From Arcobacter cryaerophilus gv. crypticus (GTDB taxonomy: Bacteria; Campylobacterota; Campylobacteria; Campylobacterales; Arcobacteraceae): a stretch of DNA of 43,594 bases. Both the position numbers and the translations under genes were made by a program. The notes beneath the pieces were generated by a model. That model did no database searches. It was not told where the DNA came from and worked only from the letters and a program-made list of their open reading frames with translations. This document shows positions 8,230 through 15,445 of the stretch, piece by piece. The stretch lies in the NCBI RefSeq assembly GCF_002993025.1, contig NZ_NXGI01000016.1, positions 1 through 43,594 of the forward strand, read 5' to 3'. Position 1 is the stretch's first letter. Every line of letters starts with the position of its first letter.

Positions 8230-8345
8230 ATTCCATCCATCTTAAATTATCTGTATCTTGGTGACATTTTTATCCATTTAATAATTAAACAATTCTCTCT
8301 AAGTTGTTATTTTAATTAACTGAATAAATTTTTGTCTACTTTTTT
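8230..8345 (-). mobile_element. Fossil left end of an IS3-family insertion sequence
   Basis: Bases 8290-8340 match the reverse complement of the IS left end at 43464-43516 at all but about six positions. That stretch includes a long identical block reading GTTATTTTAATTAACTGAA. Further in, a degenerate start region remains (CAT at 8265-8267, minus strand). It reads MSPRYR-stop where the intact IS encodes MARREY. The outer TGACCCC terminus is ruined. The transposase body is absent, replaced by the epimerase gene and its leader. Confidence 0.7.
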
Positions 8346-8373
8346 TGAGTTATTATAGTATGTATTGATATCC

Positions 8374-8694
8374 TTACTTATCGTAATCACTAGTTTCTAA
8401 AGTATAAGATTTTTGAATTTTAGCAATATTTATTTTATAATCTTTAAAAATAGACTCTCTTCCTTTCTTTTGAGCAGACATATGGTCAATATTCTTTTTC
8501 CAAGAAAGAATAGCTTCTTCATCTTCCCAGTATGATAATGATAGAAGTTTTTTTTCATTTATTAAAGATTGAAACCTTTCGACACTTATAAAACCTTTTT
8601 GATTTACTAATTGCTCTTTTAATATTGAAGCAATTATTAAATATTCATTTTTTCGTTCTTCATTAATTTCAACTTCAAAAATAACTGCAAACAT
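8374..8694 (-). CDS. Antibiotic biosynthesis monooxygenase (ABM) domain protein
   Basis: A 106-residue single ABM ferredoxin-like domain: FAVIFEVEINEERKNEYL at the start, then KGFISVERFQ and LSLSYWEDEEAILSWKK. These are the usual strands and the conserved tryptophan region. Members include small cofactor-free oxygenases, heme-degrading IsdG-like enzymes and proteins of unknown role. The activity here is unknown. It is on the same strand as the epimerase-like gene, and the IS fossil lies between them. A 14-bp perfect inverted repeat sits just upstream and may control it. Confidence 0.85.
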   Translation of the reverse strand: MFAVIFEVEINEERKNEYLIIASILKEQLVNQKGFISVERFQSLINEKKLLSLSYWEDEEAILSWKKNIDHMSAQKKGRESIFKDYKINIAKIQKSYTLETSDYDK

Positions 8695-8715
8695 ATTCTC
8701 TCCATTTTTAATTTA

Positions 8716-8754
8716 ATCTATTATAGTATGAAATAGTTTTATACTATAATAGAT
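8716..8754. promoter_or_regulatory. Perfect 14-bp inverted repeat upstream of the ABM gene
   Basis: ATCTATTATAGTAT (8716-8729) pairs perfectly with ATACTATAATAGAT (8741-8754) across 11 bases. It starts 22 bases upstream of the ABM start codon, and a TATAAT lies within its arm on the minus strand. It therefore probably overlaps the promoter. A half-site TATTATAGTAT recurs at 8351-8361 behind the ABM gene. This looks like an operator of a local regulator (MarR or HxlR types often control such genes). No regulator gene is present here. Confidence 0.5.
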
Positions 8755-8842
8755 GATTAGCGAAAAAAAGCCATTCTTTTGATTTTTCTTCAAAATTTGA
8801 GAATACTGAAGACTGCGTTCTAATTACTATAGCCAGAACAAT

Positions 8843-8968
8843 ATTAACTCTCTATATAAAAATATAATAAATTTCTAATAAAACCTTTGTAAATAAGCAA
8901 AAATACGATTTTTAAGCTTTGTTAAATAATTTAAATTACACTCATATCACACCCTAATAAAATCAATA
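8843..8968. repeat. Imperfect ~125-bp direct repeat, right copy
   Basis: Right-hand counterpart of the repeat at 5250-5375. It shares the identical 18-mer at 8843-8860 and the ATTACAC.CATATCACAC block near 8935-8952. The preceding stretch 8755-8842 holds a 33-codon open stretch on the minus strand (..QSSVFSNFEEKSKEWLFF..) that could be a gene fragment; I cannot assign it. From 8969 to 9232 I see only very A/T-rich sequence. Confidence 0.5.
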
Positions 8969-9232
8969 GTATAGATACTGATAAATAAAGTATTTTTTCT
9001 TTTAGTATTTTATTTGTCTTGTATTAAAAAATCTTTTAGTAATTCATCTTGTTAATAAATTAATCTAATCTTAAACTAATTTATTAATATAATTTCTTAA
9101 GTTAATTAAATTATAGTCTATATCATATTTTAATATTTAATGTATTTAATATTATTTAATATATATAGAAACGATAATTTGGATAAATTCATTATATTTA
9201 CATAAATTTTAAATATATATATACTTGCACTA

Positions 9233-9355
9233 TAAATATTTAGAGCTTTGGCAAGCACACATCTGCTTAGATAGGTTTATCACTTGATAAATTTGCCTAA
9301 GCTCTAAGTATTTAAATTAGATGTGAGTTTGCCAAAAAAGCACTCTAATTTTTTT
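9233..9355 (+). promoter_or_regulatory. Attenuator-like cluster of mutually exclusive stems with a terminator
   Basis: Four pairings compete. 9233-9248 pairs with 9299-9314 (16 pairs, one G-U). 9247-9264 pairs with 9319-9336 (17 of 18, one G-U). A local hairpin forms at 9265-9302. An intrinsic terminator uses 9316-9325 with 9341-9349 followed by seven T's. The second pairing would destroy the terminator arm, and the first would exclude the second. That is the logic of a transcription attenuator; alternatively the first two form a pseudoknot. TATAAA at 9231-9236 could be a -10 box, in which case the first arm would not be transcribed. Confidence 0.5.
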
Positions 9356-9600
9356 ACTAATCTTAAAATAATGTAATTTGTTAAATCTAAAGATATAAAG
9401 CCACTTTATTGTTGGAGAATATTTTGAAGTTTAAAAAAGGAGGTTTCTAGCAATTCTTAACATGATAGTTTGGCGACTACAAGAATTGCTAAAAAAGTGA
9501 AAGCATTTTAACATAAATCACAAAAATTATCAACCTTATTCTAATTTCAAAAAAACAACTTAATTGTTGAGAATAAAATATTGTCCAAATAAAACTATAA
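9356..9600. other. Non-coding linker with two hairpins
   Basis: No gene of usual size. A perfect 11-bp stem (TAGCAATTCTT at 9448-9458 with AAGAATTGCTA at 9481-9491) encloses a 12-codon ORF starting at the ATG at 9462. A strong AAGGAGG lies at 9437-9443, too far (about 18 bases) for ordinary initiation at that ATG. A second hairpin, TTATTCT...AGAATAA, lies at about 9537-9577. The piece may belong to the structured RNA that follows. Confidence 0.4.
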
Positions 9601-10066
9601 TAAGCGGTAGAGTGTAAGGACTGCACAGTAAGGCGAAATCCTACGATAAAATTAAATACTTATACAAGGCAAGTAGCCACTTGTCGTAAAGAGGGTAATT
9701 CCCTCTTAGAAGGTTAGCCAAATAATAGACCAAATCAGCAAGGTGTGAGGATGTGTATGTGGTACGATTCACCTTGGAGATGCCCGTTCTACTATTTTTA
9801 TATAGTAGCAAGGACACTCCTATAGATTTACCAGTTAAGATATAAAACAGAGGTTTTTAAATTAGCAATAGAGTTAATACTGGATTGATAAAGATATAGT
9901 TACTAGATAAGGGGAACCGTCTAGTGTAATTGTGTTGTAGATTAAGAGCTGAACAATAATCTACTTAAGTCGAAGCGACCGACCGAAAAAGTCGAGTCAT
10001 AACTTAACTTGTCCTGTAACAAAGTGTTAAATCCATTTTGTTACAAGGGCAAGTTGTCTCCGCTTC
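9601..10066 (+). ncRNA. Probable large structured non-coding RNA, family unknown
   Basis: This ~465-nt segment has about 37% G+C by hand count, far above the flanks, and no ORF of note. It is packed with short perfect hairpins: CAAGT/ACTTG (9670-9683), GAGGG/CCCTC (9691-9704), CTACTAT/ATAGTAG (9789-9808), ACTAGA/TCTAGT (9902-9924), GTAGATTA/TAATCTAC (9937-9964), GTCG/CGAC (9969-9979) and a ~18-bp stem 10006-10023 with 10037-10055. The ends can pair (AAGCGG 9602-9607 with CCGCTT 10060-10065), closing one large domain. It does not match RNase P RNA, tmRNA or a group II domain V that I could find. Strand and ends are inferred; the plus strand is assumed. Confidence 0.55.
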
Positions 10067-10142
10067 CCTCTCTCCCCTATCAAATCATCTCTCTCTTTAT
10101 TCTCTCTTCCAAAAAAAAGCGGAACAACAAGAAGGAGACAAC
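10053..10142. repeat. Inverted repeat enclosing a polypyrimidine tract
   Basis: GTTGTCTCC (10053-10061) pairs perfectly with GGAGACAAC (10134-10142). Nested inside, CCGCTT (10060-10065) can pair with AAGCGG (10117-10122), which competes with the 9602-9607 pairing. Between them, 10060-10110 is nearly all C and T (CTTCCCTCTCTCCCC and more), striking in this A/T-rich genome. It could be the 3' domain of the upstream RNA, a replication or transfer origin element, or a protein-binding site. Confidence 0.45.
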
Positions 10143-10182
10143 TGAGATAAAAAAGGTGGAATAATTTAATTAGATTTAAAAA

Positions 10183-10803
10183 TTATTCCGGATTAGCTAA
10201 TTTATATGAGTCAAATGTATATTCCATTAAATGAAGTCTAAATTCTTTTAATTTATTGTTATTTTGTGCTACTTTATATGCTTCAATAAATAAATTGAAC
10301 GTAATTAGATCAATTTGGTCATTATCTTCTAATTTTAAATATGTATTAAAATTGTTTTTAATATTACTAAACTCAAATGTAAAGTTCATAAGATGAATTC
10401 TAAAGTTTTTAATATCATCAATATTTATAGAACTAATGTAAGCTTCTTTCAATAAAGAAAAAGTACCATTATCTATATCTATTATATTGTTGTTCTTAAT
10501 TAATTTATCAAAATCTTTAGGTGCATTTATTGTTTTTAGATGTAATTTATAGTAATAGTCATCTTTATATATATCATCAGGATCAGTAAAGTCAGATAAA
10601 TTATTTTTTGAGTCTAAATTATCAAATATTTCGTTATAGATTCCTAAATCTTTACACTTCTTTTTAATTGGATTTATAGAGTTATTGTTTTTCCATTTTG
10701 AAATTGCTGGTTGTCCAATTTTAATTATTTCAGCAAGTTCAGAAATAGTTTGAACGTTATAATATTCCATTAATTTATTAATAATCATAGTTGCAGTATG
10801 CAT
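10183..10803 (-). CDS. CI-like phage-type repressor with a duplicated C-terminal module
   Basis: A 206-residue protein. The N-terminal ~60 residues match the phage CI repressor HTH (ISELAEIIKIGQPAISKWKNNN). The C-terminal half is not a peptidase fold. It holds an internal duplication: residues 113-145 (..LLKEAY..FRIHLMNFTFEF) and 167-199 (..LFIEAY..FRLHLMEYTFDS). The duplicated units probably mediate oligomerisation. It is divergent from the mobilisation operon. A cluster of GGAAT/ATTCC half-sites lies in the shared gap, so it likely represses both itself and that operon. An AAGGAA site precedes the ATG. Confidence 0.8.
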   Translation of the reverse strand: MHTATMIINKLMEYYNVQTISELAEIIKIGQPAISKWKNNNSINPIKKKCKDLGIYNEIFDNLDSKNNLSDFTDPDDIYKDDYYYKLHLKTINAPKDFDKLIKNNNIIDIDNGTFSLLKEAYISSINIDDIKNFRIHLMNFTFEFSNIKNNFNTYLKLEDNDQIDLITFNLFIEAYKVAQNNNKLKEFRLHLMEYTFDSYKLANPE

Positions 10804-10806
10804 TTT

Positions 10807-10953
10807 ATTCCTTTTTTATTACTATATTCCTTTTTTATTACTATATTAAGTAATATATAAGGAATATAATGGAATAATTCTTTTGTAACAAAGGAATATT
10901 ATTCCATATATTTATTATATCAATTATTCTTTTGTATTCCCTTTAAAAGGAAT
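10807..10953. promoter_or_regulatory. Operator cluster between repressor and mobilisation operon
   Basis: Eight GGAAT/ATTCC half-sites occur in 147 bp. They include a 19-bp unit repeated in tandem (10807-10825 and 10826-10844), the palindrome GGAATATTATTCC (10893-10905) and ATTCC-N8-GGAAT (10936-10953). The cluster lies in the divergent gap, so it is the natural binding region for the CI-like repressor. Ribosome-binding sites of this element also contain GGAAT, which may inflate the count slightly. Confidence 0.65.
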
Positions 10954-11029
10954 TGGTATTTCAGAATTTTGCAATAAGTATTTATCTAGGCTTATTGGAA
11001 CAAGTTATTAAATCTTAAAAGGATTAAAA

Positions 11030-11269
11030 ATGAATATAGAATTAGAAATAGAGAAATATGAAAAAGAAATAAAAGCTTTAAATATTTCTAAAGGAATTAA
11101 TCTTAATTCAAAACAAGCTGCTAATGTTATTGGTGTTTCTCCAAGTACAATTGAAAAATGGAGGAAAGACGGTATTGGTATTGATTATATAATGGTTGGT
11201 GGACGAGTTATGTATCCTATAAAAGCAATTGCAAGATTTCAAGTTTTAAGACAAATTAAAACAGCGTAG
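11030..11269 (+). CDS. Small helix-turn-helix protein (excisionase / MerR-like HTH)
   Basis: A 79-residue protein with an Xis/MerR-type HTH at about residues 26-75: LNSKQAANVIGVSPSTIEKWRKDG, then a wing-like IMVGGRVMYPIKAIARF. Such proteins act as excisionases or as transcriptional switches in mobile elements. No integrase is present, so a regulatory role in the transfer operon is the more likely reading. It is the first gene of the rightward operon, with an AAGGATT site ahead of the ATG. Confidence 0.8.
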   Translation: MNIELEIEKYEKEIKALNISKGINLNSKQAANVIGVSPSTIEKWRKDGIGIDYIMVGGRVMYPIKAIARFQVLRQIKTA

Positions 11270-11277
11270 GATCAATT

Positions 11278-11652
11278 GTGAAAGATGTGCTTAACGCAAA
11301 AAAAGAAAAGATTATTGGAGAGATAGAACAAGGAGGACTTAAAAAACTTAAAAAAACTAAGTTACTAAGGTTAATCAAAGATGAAATTCAATCATTATCT
11401 AATTATTGGACTTTGTTACAAATTTTAGAAATGATAAATAAGGAATTTGATTTACAAATCTCAAATACAGTTTTTTATGATTTTTGTAAGAATAATCTTA
11501 AAAAAAATAATATTGAAACAGTAGATAAAATAGGTGAAATTCGAAAAGGTGTATCTCAAAATAGAAATACAAAAAAAGAAGAAGAAAAATCAATATTGGA
11601 TTCTGATGAATTAAATGCAATTGCAATGTATGGATCTTCTAAAGTACAGTAA
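11278..11652 (+). CDS. Hypothetical plasmid-type protein (124 aa)
   Basis: Starts at GTG with a TAGGA upstream, 8 bases after the preceding gene. The product is basic and helical, with a short middle region (NYWTLLQILEMINKEFDLQI) that could be a small HTH or helical bundle. It ends in a Lys/Glu-rich linker. I do not recognise it. Its place directly before a ParA/TraL-like ATPase resembles TraK-type oriT-binding proteins of IncP plasmids, but sequence similarity cannot be claimed. Confidence 0.7.
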   Translation: MKDVLNAKKEKIIGEIEQGGLKKLKKTKLLRLIKDEIQSLSNYWTLLQILEMINKEFDLQISNTVFYDFCKNNLKKNNIETVDKIGEIRKGVSQNRNTKKEEEKSILDSDELNAIAMYGSSKVQ

Positions 11653-11664
11653 AGGAATTAAAAT

Positions 11665-12444
11665 TTGAAATATATAGTTGTTACAAATCATAAAGGGGGT
11701 GCAAGTAAAAGCACTACTACAATGCAAATATGTGGTGCATATGCACTTTATAAGAATATGAATGTGGAAATTTTTGAATTTGATGATGAGAATAAAGATT
11801 CTCAAAATTTCACAAAATCAAAAATTAAAAGTACGCAGGTAGAAGTAGGGGATGGTTCTGAAATTACTACAACCTTGAGAAATTTATTCAATGGTATTGA
11901 TAAGGCTGATATGAGGTTATGTGATGTAGGAGGTAATAAGACTACAACAATTTTTTTGGATGGTCTTAAAAAATCAAGAATGTTTAAAAAAGTAGATTTA
12001 TTTATTATTCCTATGTCAGGTGGTTCACAAGACCTTAAAAATGCTAAAAAAACACTAGATGTAATTTTAGAGATGGATAAAAATGCAAATATTATGTTTT
12101 GCTTATCACGTGTTAGAAATCCAAGAAGAGTTCAATTTCAATATGGTGATTTCTTTAATGATAAAGATTTAAAAAAATATCCATATATTATTTTGAAAGA
12201 TAGTGATGTGATAGATTTAAGTAGAAAAATTAAGAAATCTGTATATGAACTAGCAACTGATCTAGAATCAAAAAATGAGATAGAAGATGCTTTTGACATT
12301 GCTTTGGATGAAGAAGATAACCAAAAAGTATCCAACTTGTCTGTTATGCTTGAAATTTATGATGAAGCTGAAAATTATCTACAAACAACATTGAATGTAG
12401 CATTTGATGAATTGGATAAATTATTATATGGAGAATTAAAATGA
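11665..12444 (+). CDS. ParA/TraL-like P-loop ATPase
   Basis: 259 residues with a deviant Walker A, NHKGGASKSTTTMQI (residues 8-22), typical of ParA/MinD proteins though with Ser in place of the usual Gly before KS. FEFDDENKDSQNF stands where ParA has DADPQ. DVGGNKT (about 92-98) is Walker B-like. TraL of IncP plasmids has the same family and position, upstream of the relaxosome genes. TTG start with an AAAGGAA site 7-8 bases upstream. Its stop overlaps the next ATG (ATGA). Confidence 0.8.
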   Translation: MKYIVVTNHKGGASKSTTTMQICGAYALYKNMNVEIFEFDDENKDSQNFTKSKIKSTQVEVGDGSEITTTLRNLFNGIDKADMRLCDVGGNKTTTIFLDGLKKSRMFKKVDLFIIPMSGGSQDLKNAKKTLDVILEMDKNANIMFCLSRVRNPRRVQFQYGDFFNDKDLKKYPYIILKDSDVIDLSRKIKKSVYELATDLESKNEIEDAFDIALDEEDNQKVSNLSVMLEIYDEAENYLQTTLNVAFDELDKLLYGELK

Positions 12445-12986
12445 GTGAATTATCAATAAATGAAGTTGTAAAAATTGTTCAAGAGCTAAAGGCTCTTGAA
12501 AGAAAATTTGGTGAAGAAAAAGGATTAATAAATTTATTTAAAAAACTAATTCAAGATTCTTCAAAATTAGATGAGAGTTTAAAATTACATTCTTTAAAAA
12601 TAGAGGAAATTGTTAAATATGTTAATTCTTCAAAAAATGATATGCAAAAAGAGGTTGATAGTAATATTAATGAAATAAAAGCTTATTATAAAAAAAAGAT
12701 GGATGACTTAAAAGTAGAGATGATTGAAAGTTTTGATAAAAATGAAAAAAAATTTAAAGAAGTAAGAGAAGATTTATTTTTAGGGTTAGATGTTTTACAA
12801 AAATTAAATTTAGAAGCACAAAGAGAAAGAAATAAAATTGATTTAGTGTATAAAATCTATTTTCCTCTTATGGGTCTATTTCTAGGTGCTAGTTGTACAT
12901 ATCTTTATATTTATAAATATTTACAATATAAGCTTAATAGTCAAGTGTTCTTAATGATAGAGCCAGCATTAAATATTTTATCATAA
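12441..12986 (+). CDS. Coiled-coil protein with C-terminal membrane helix
   Basis: 181 residues. Residues ~10-135 are charged heptad-like sequence predicted to form a coiled coil. A hydrophobic segment at about 140-160 (YFPLMGLFLGASCTYLYIYKY) should anchor it in the inner membrane. It is translationally coupled to the ATPase before it. By order (ATPase then coiled-coil/TM protein) it resembles TraM of IncP transfer regions, but I see no clear sequence link. Confidence 0.75.
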   Translation: MSELSINEVVKIVQELKALERKFGEEKGLINLFKKLIQDSSKLDESLKLHSLKIEEIVKYVNSSKNDMQKEVDSNINEIKAYYKKKMDDLKVEMIESFDKNEKKFKEVREDLFLGLDVLQKLNLEAQRERNKIDLVYKIYFPLMGLFLGASCTYLYIYKYLQYKLNSQVFLMIEPALNILS

Positions 12987-12997
12987 GGAATTAAGCG

Positions 12998-13225
12998 ATG
13001 ATTGAAAAATTTAGAACGCCAACATTTAAAGTAGAAAAAATAATGTTTGATTGTAAAAATAAGCAAATTTATGTTGAGTGTAAAGATTTACTCTTTAAAG
13101 ATAGTGAGAGAAAAATTTTGAAAACATACATATTGTCATTTTCTCATTTTAAAAATGATATTTTAGAAAATATAGCTTTGACTATAATGGATTGGTGCAA
13201 CAGAAATAAAAGAAGAAAAAGTTAA
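12998..13225 (+). CDS. Hypothetical protein (75 aa)
   Basis: A short soluble protein with alternating beta-like segments (FKVEKIMFDCKNKQIYVEC) and a helical end. It is not recognised. It sits 11 bases after the coiled-coil gene and 11 bases before the MobC-like gene. AAGGAATTAAGCGATG supplies a ribosome-binding site. Operon position supports it being real; the function is unknown. Confidence 0.65.
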   Translation: MIEKFRTPTFKVEKIMFDCKNKQIYVECKDLLFKDSERKILKTYILSFSHFKNDILENIALTIMDWCNRNKRRKS

Positions 13226-13236
13226 TAAGGAATAAT

Positions 13237-13581
13237 ATGATTGCTAAAAAAGTTAAAAAAATGCCTAAATCTAAAGCTTCAAAAAGAATAGAGCTAAGAG
13301 TTACTGAAGAGTTTCTTCAAGATTTAAATTCAAAAATTGAAGATAGTGGTTTGTCAAAAGCAGATTATTTTAGACATATATTATCTCAAGGGAAAGTTGT
13401 TGTAAAAAAAGATTACAATGTTCTTGCAATGCAAGTTAAAAAGTGTGGAGTAAATTTAAACGAGATAGCTTATGTATTAAATGTTGCAAATTTAAAAAAT
13501 GAATTAAATAATCAAGATTATCAGGCTTTGCTAATTGAATTAAAGTTGATTCAAAATCAATTAAATAAAATTGGAGCTTAA
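13237..13581 (+). CDS. MobC-like relaxosome accessory protein (ribbon-helix-helix)
   Basis: 114 residues. A ribbon-helix-helix DNA-binding motif is visible in KRIELRVTEEFLQDLNSKIEDSGLSKADYFRHIL (split here by reading residues 16-26 as the ribbon and 27-49 as the helices). The MobC signature CGVNLNEIAYVLN (about 69-81) follows. MobC proteins bind oriT and help the relaxase open the strands. It lies directly upstream of the relaxase gene, with one base between its stop and the relaxase GTG. Confidence 0.85.
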   Translation: MIAKKVKKMPKSKASKRIELRVTEEFLQDLNSKIEDSGLSKADYFRHILSQGKVVVKKDYNVLAMQVKKCGVNLNEIAYVLNVANLKNELNNQDYQALLIELKLIQNQLNKIGA

Positions 13582-13582
13582 T

Positions 13583-15445
13583 GTGATAGTTAGAGTTAAA
13601 AGAGCAAAATCAGGTCTCTCTCAATACATAAGAGATGGTAAAAAAGCCGATTCAATTTATAATAGAGATGATAAAGATATAGTTACCCCAATTTGGGGTA
13701 ATTTAGATGCTTTTGAAAAAGCTGAAAATTATTGCGTTGAAAACAAAAATTGGTCTGAAAATTATATGCATATTACATTTGGTTTTTCAGATAATGATTG
13801 GATAAAGATTGAATCTTTGCCAACAAAAAATGAACAAAATGTATTAATGCAAGAATTGGTATTGGATTATATCAAACACCATTTTAGTGGCTATGATATT
13901 GATAATGAAATTATAAGTTATGCAGAGTTGCATTATCCAAAGATAAAGTACGATGAGTATGGTAATAAGAGATACCCTCATATTCATCTGGGGATATCAT
14001 TTTTGAATTCATTATCAGATACAAAACTCAGAAATTTATTTGCAAATAACAGTTTTTATGATGAATTAATGGTCAGAAAAACAAATTTTAAATTTGGTTT
14101 TGAGCAAATAAAAAAAAGAGAGGTTAGAGTTAAAAATTTTGATTCTCAAGTGGGTAGAGATAGAAACGAGTGGATTGAACTACTTGATGATTTAAATGAT
14201 AGAGAAGAGCTTGTCTATTTTCTTGAGAATCAAATTAATTTTCAAGAAGGAATAGATTACAGAGTTGTTGATACTAAAAATAATAACTATGTAACATTAA
14301 TTGGAAAAAGTTATAAAACAGATAAAAGTGGTAAAAAAACAATTCAAGATATAAATTTACAAGGTAGGGGATTAGAAAGATTTGTTGATGTTAATTTTGA
14401 TGCAAAAAATCATAAAAAACTTGAAGATATGACTCAAGAGGAATTACAAGAAATTTTAAATGAAGTTTATGAAAAAAGAGTTGAAGAAATTTTCAAAAGA
14501 AGAAGTAAAAAAGCTACCGAAGATTTAGAAAAAATTTATGAAGAAGATAAGGAATTAAAAAAAGATTTTGAAAAGAAATATTCAACAAATAGTAATTATA
14601 ACTCTATAAAATCTTTAACTTTTCAACATTTAACTTTTCAACAAAAGATTTTTTATAAACATTATGGAGTAAATATACAAGATTCACTTAATGGTTATTA
14701 TATAAAAGTAGATGATACTATAAATAATACTAGTTTTATAAATAAATCAATCGGCATAAATATTGAAGATAGAGGTGATGAGGTTATATCTTTTTCAAAT
14801 ACTGATTCAATTGAGAATGAAGCTAAATTAATGCTTGATATTGCAATCGCAAAAGGGTGGAATTTATTAGAAATTGAAGTTGATGGTCCAGATGATTTTA
14901 TAAAAGAAGTAAAAAAACAAATTGTTGAAAAAATTGAAGAACAAAATAAAAAGGAAGGAATAAACTTAAATAATAGTGAAGAAATTTATAGACCCACATC
15001 TTTATTGGACAATTATATTTTTGATAATAAATCTAAAATTTTTGAAGCTGAAAAAATAAATGATATAAATTTCTTAAAAGAGAGTTTAAATGCAAAATTA
15101 GTTTTAGAATTTGCAAAACAAAAATATAACATTAATCTTGATGATTTTGAAGTTGTTGATGGAAATAAAATTAATAATAAGACAAATAGACAAAAACCAA
15201 AATCAATTATAGATTTTTTTACTAAAGAAATTGGAATTCGAGTTGGTGAAGCAACACAGATTTGTAAAGATTTGATATCAAAACAACTAATAAAAAATGA
15301 TAGGGATTTAAAACATGAAGAAAGAATAGAAGAGTTAACACAACAATATGAAGATATTTCCAATAAAGATATTGTAGATGAACAAATTGAAATGAATCAG
15401 AATAGAGAAGATAACCATCATGCAAGAAAAAGAAAAAATAGATAA
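13583..15445 (+). CDS. HUH-type relaxase with C-terminal LPD7-like domain
   Basis: About 620 residues. An N-terminal tyrosine (LSQYIRDGKK) and the metal-binding histidine pair in RYPHIHLGISF mark a HUH relaxase that nicks oriT and pilots the strand. Residues ~400-460 (GINIEDRGDEVISF... AKLMLDIAIAKGWNLLEIEV) match the LPD7 domain that follows relaxase cores. I prefer GTG at 13583 over the TTG at 13571, because a GGAG at 13572-13575 gives correct spacing. The MOB family is not certain. The C-terminal 60 residues are charged and coiled-coil-like. Confidence 0.87.
   Translation: MIVRVKRAKSGLSQYIRDGKKADSIYNRDDKDIVTPIWGNLDAFEKAENYCVENKNWSENYMHITFGFSDNDWIKIESLPTKNEQNVLMQELVLDYIKHHFSGYDIDNEIISYAELHYPKIKYDEYGNKRYPHIHLGISFLNSLSDTKLRNLFANNSFYDELMVRKTNFKFGFEQIKKREVRVKNFDSQVGRDRNEWIELLDDLNDREELVYFLENQINFQEGIDYRVVDTKNNNYVTLIGKSYKTDKSGKKTIQDINLQGRGLERFVDVNFDAKNHKKLEDMTQEELQEILNEVYEKRVEEIFKRRSKKATEDLEKIYEEDKELKKDFEKKYSTNSNYNSIKSLTFQHLTFQQKIFYKHYGVNIQDSLNGYYIKVDDTINNTSFINKSIGINIEDRGDEVISFSNTDSIENEAKLMLDIAIAKGWNLLEIEVDGPDDFIKEVKKQIVEKIEEQNKKEGINLNNSEEIYRPTSLLDNYIFDNKSKIFEAEKINDINFLKESLNAKLVLEFAKQKYNINLDDFEVVDGNKINNKTNRQKPKSIIDFFTKEIGIRVGEATQICKDLISKQLIKNDRDLKHEERIEELTQQYEDISNKDIVDEQIEMNQNREDNHHARKRKNR

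Noticed and set aside
8969-9232. Possible replication origin because of extreme A/T content
   Set aside because: No iterons, DnaA boxes or replication gene could be recognised; A/T richness alone is not evidence in this genome.
9601-10066. RNase P RNA, tmRNA, group I or group II intron
   Set aside because: The conserved cores I know (RNase P GAGGAAAGTCC, tmRNA GGGGCTGATTCTGG, group II domain V) are not found. A string AAGATATAGT at 9890-9899 recalls group I introns, but no supporting P7 or guide pairing was seen.
13571-13582. TTG start for the relaxase
   Set aside because: The GGAG inside this stretch is better read as the ribosome-binding site for GTG at 13583.
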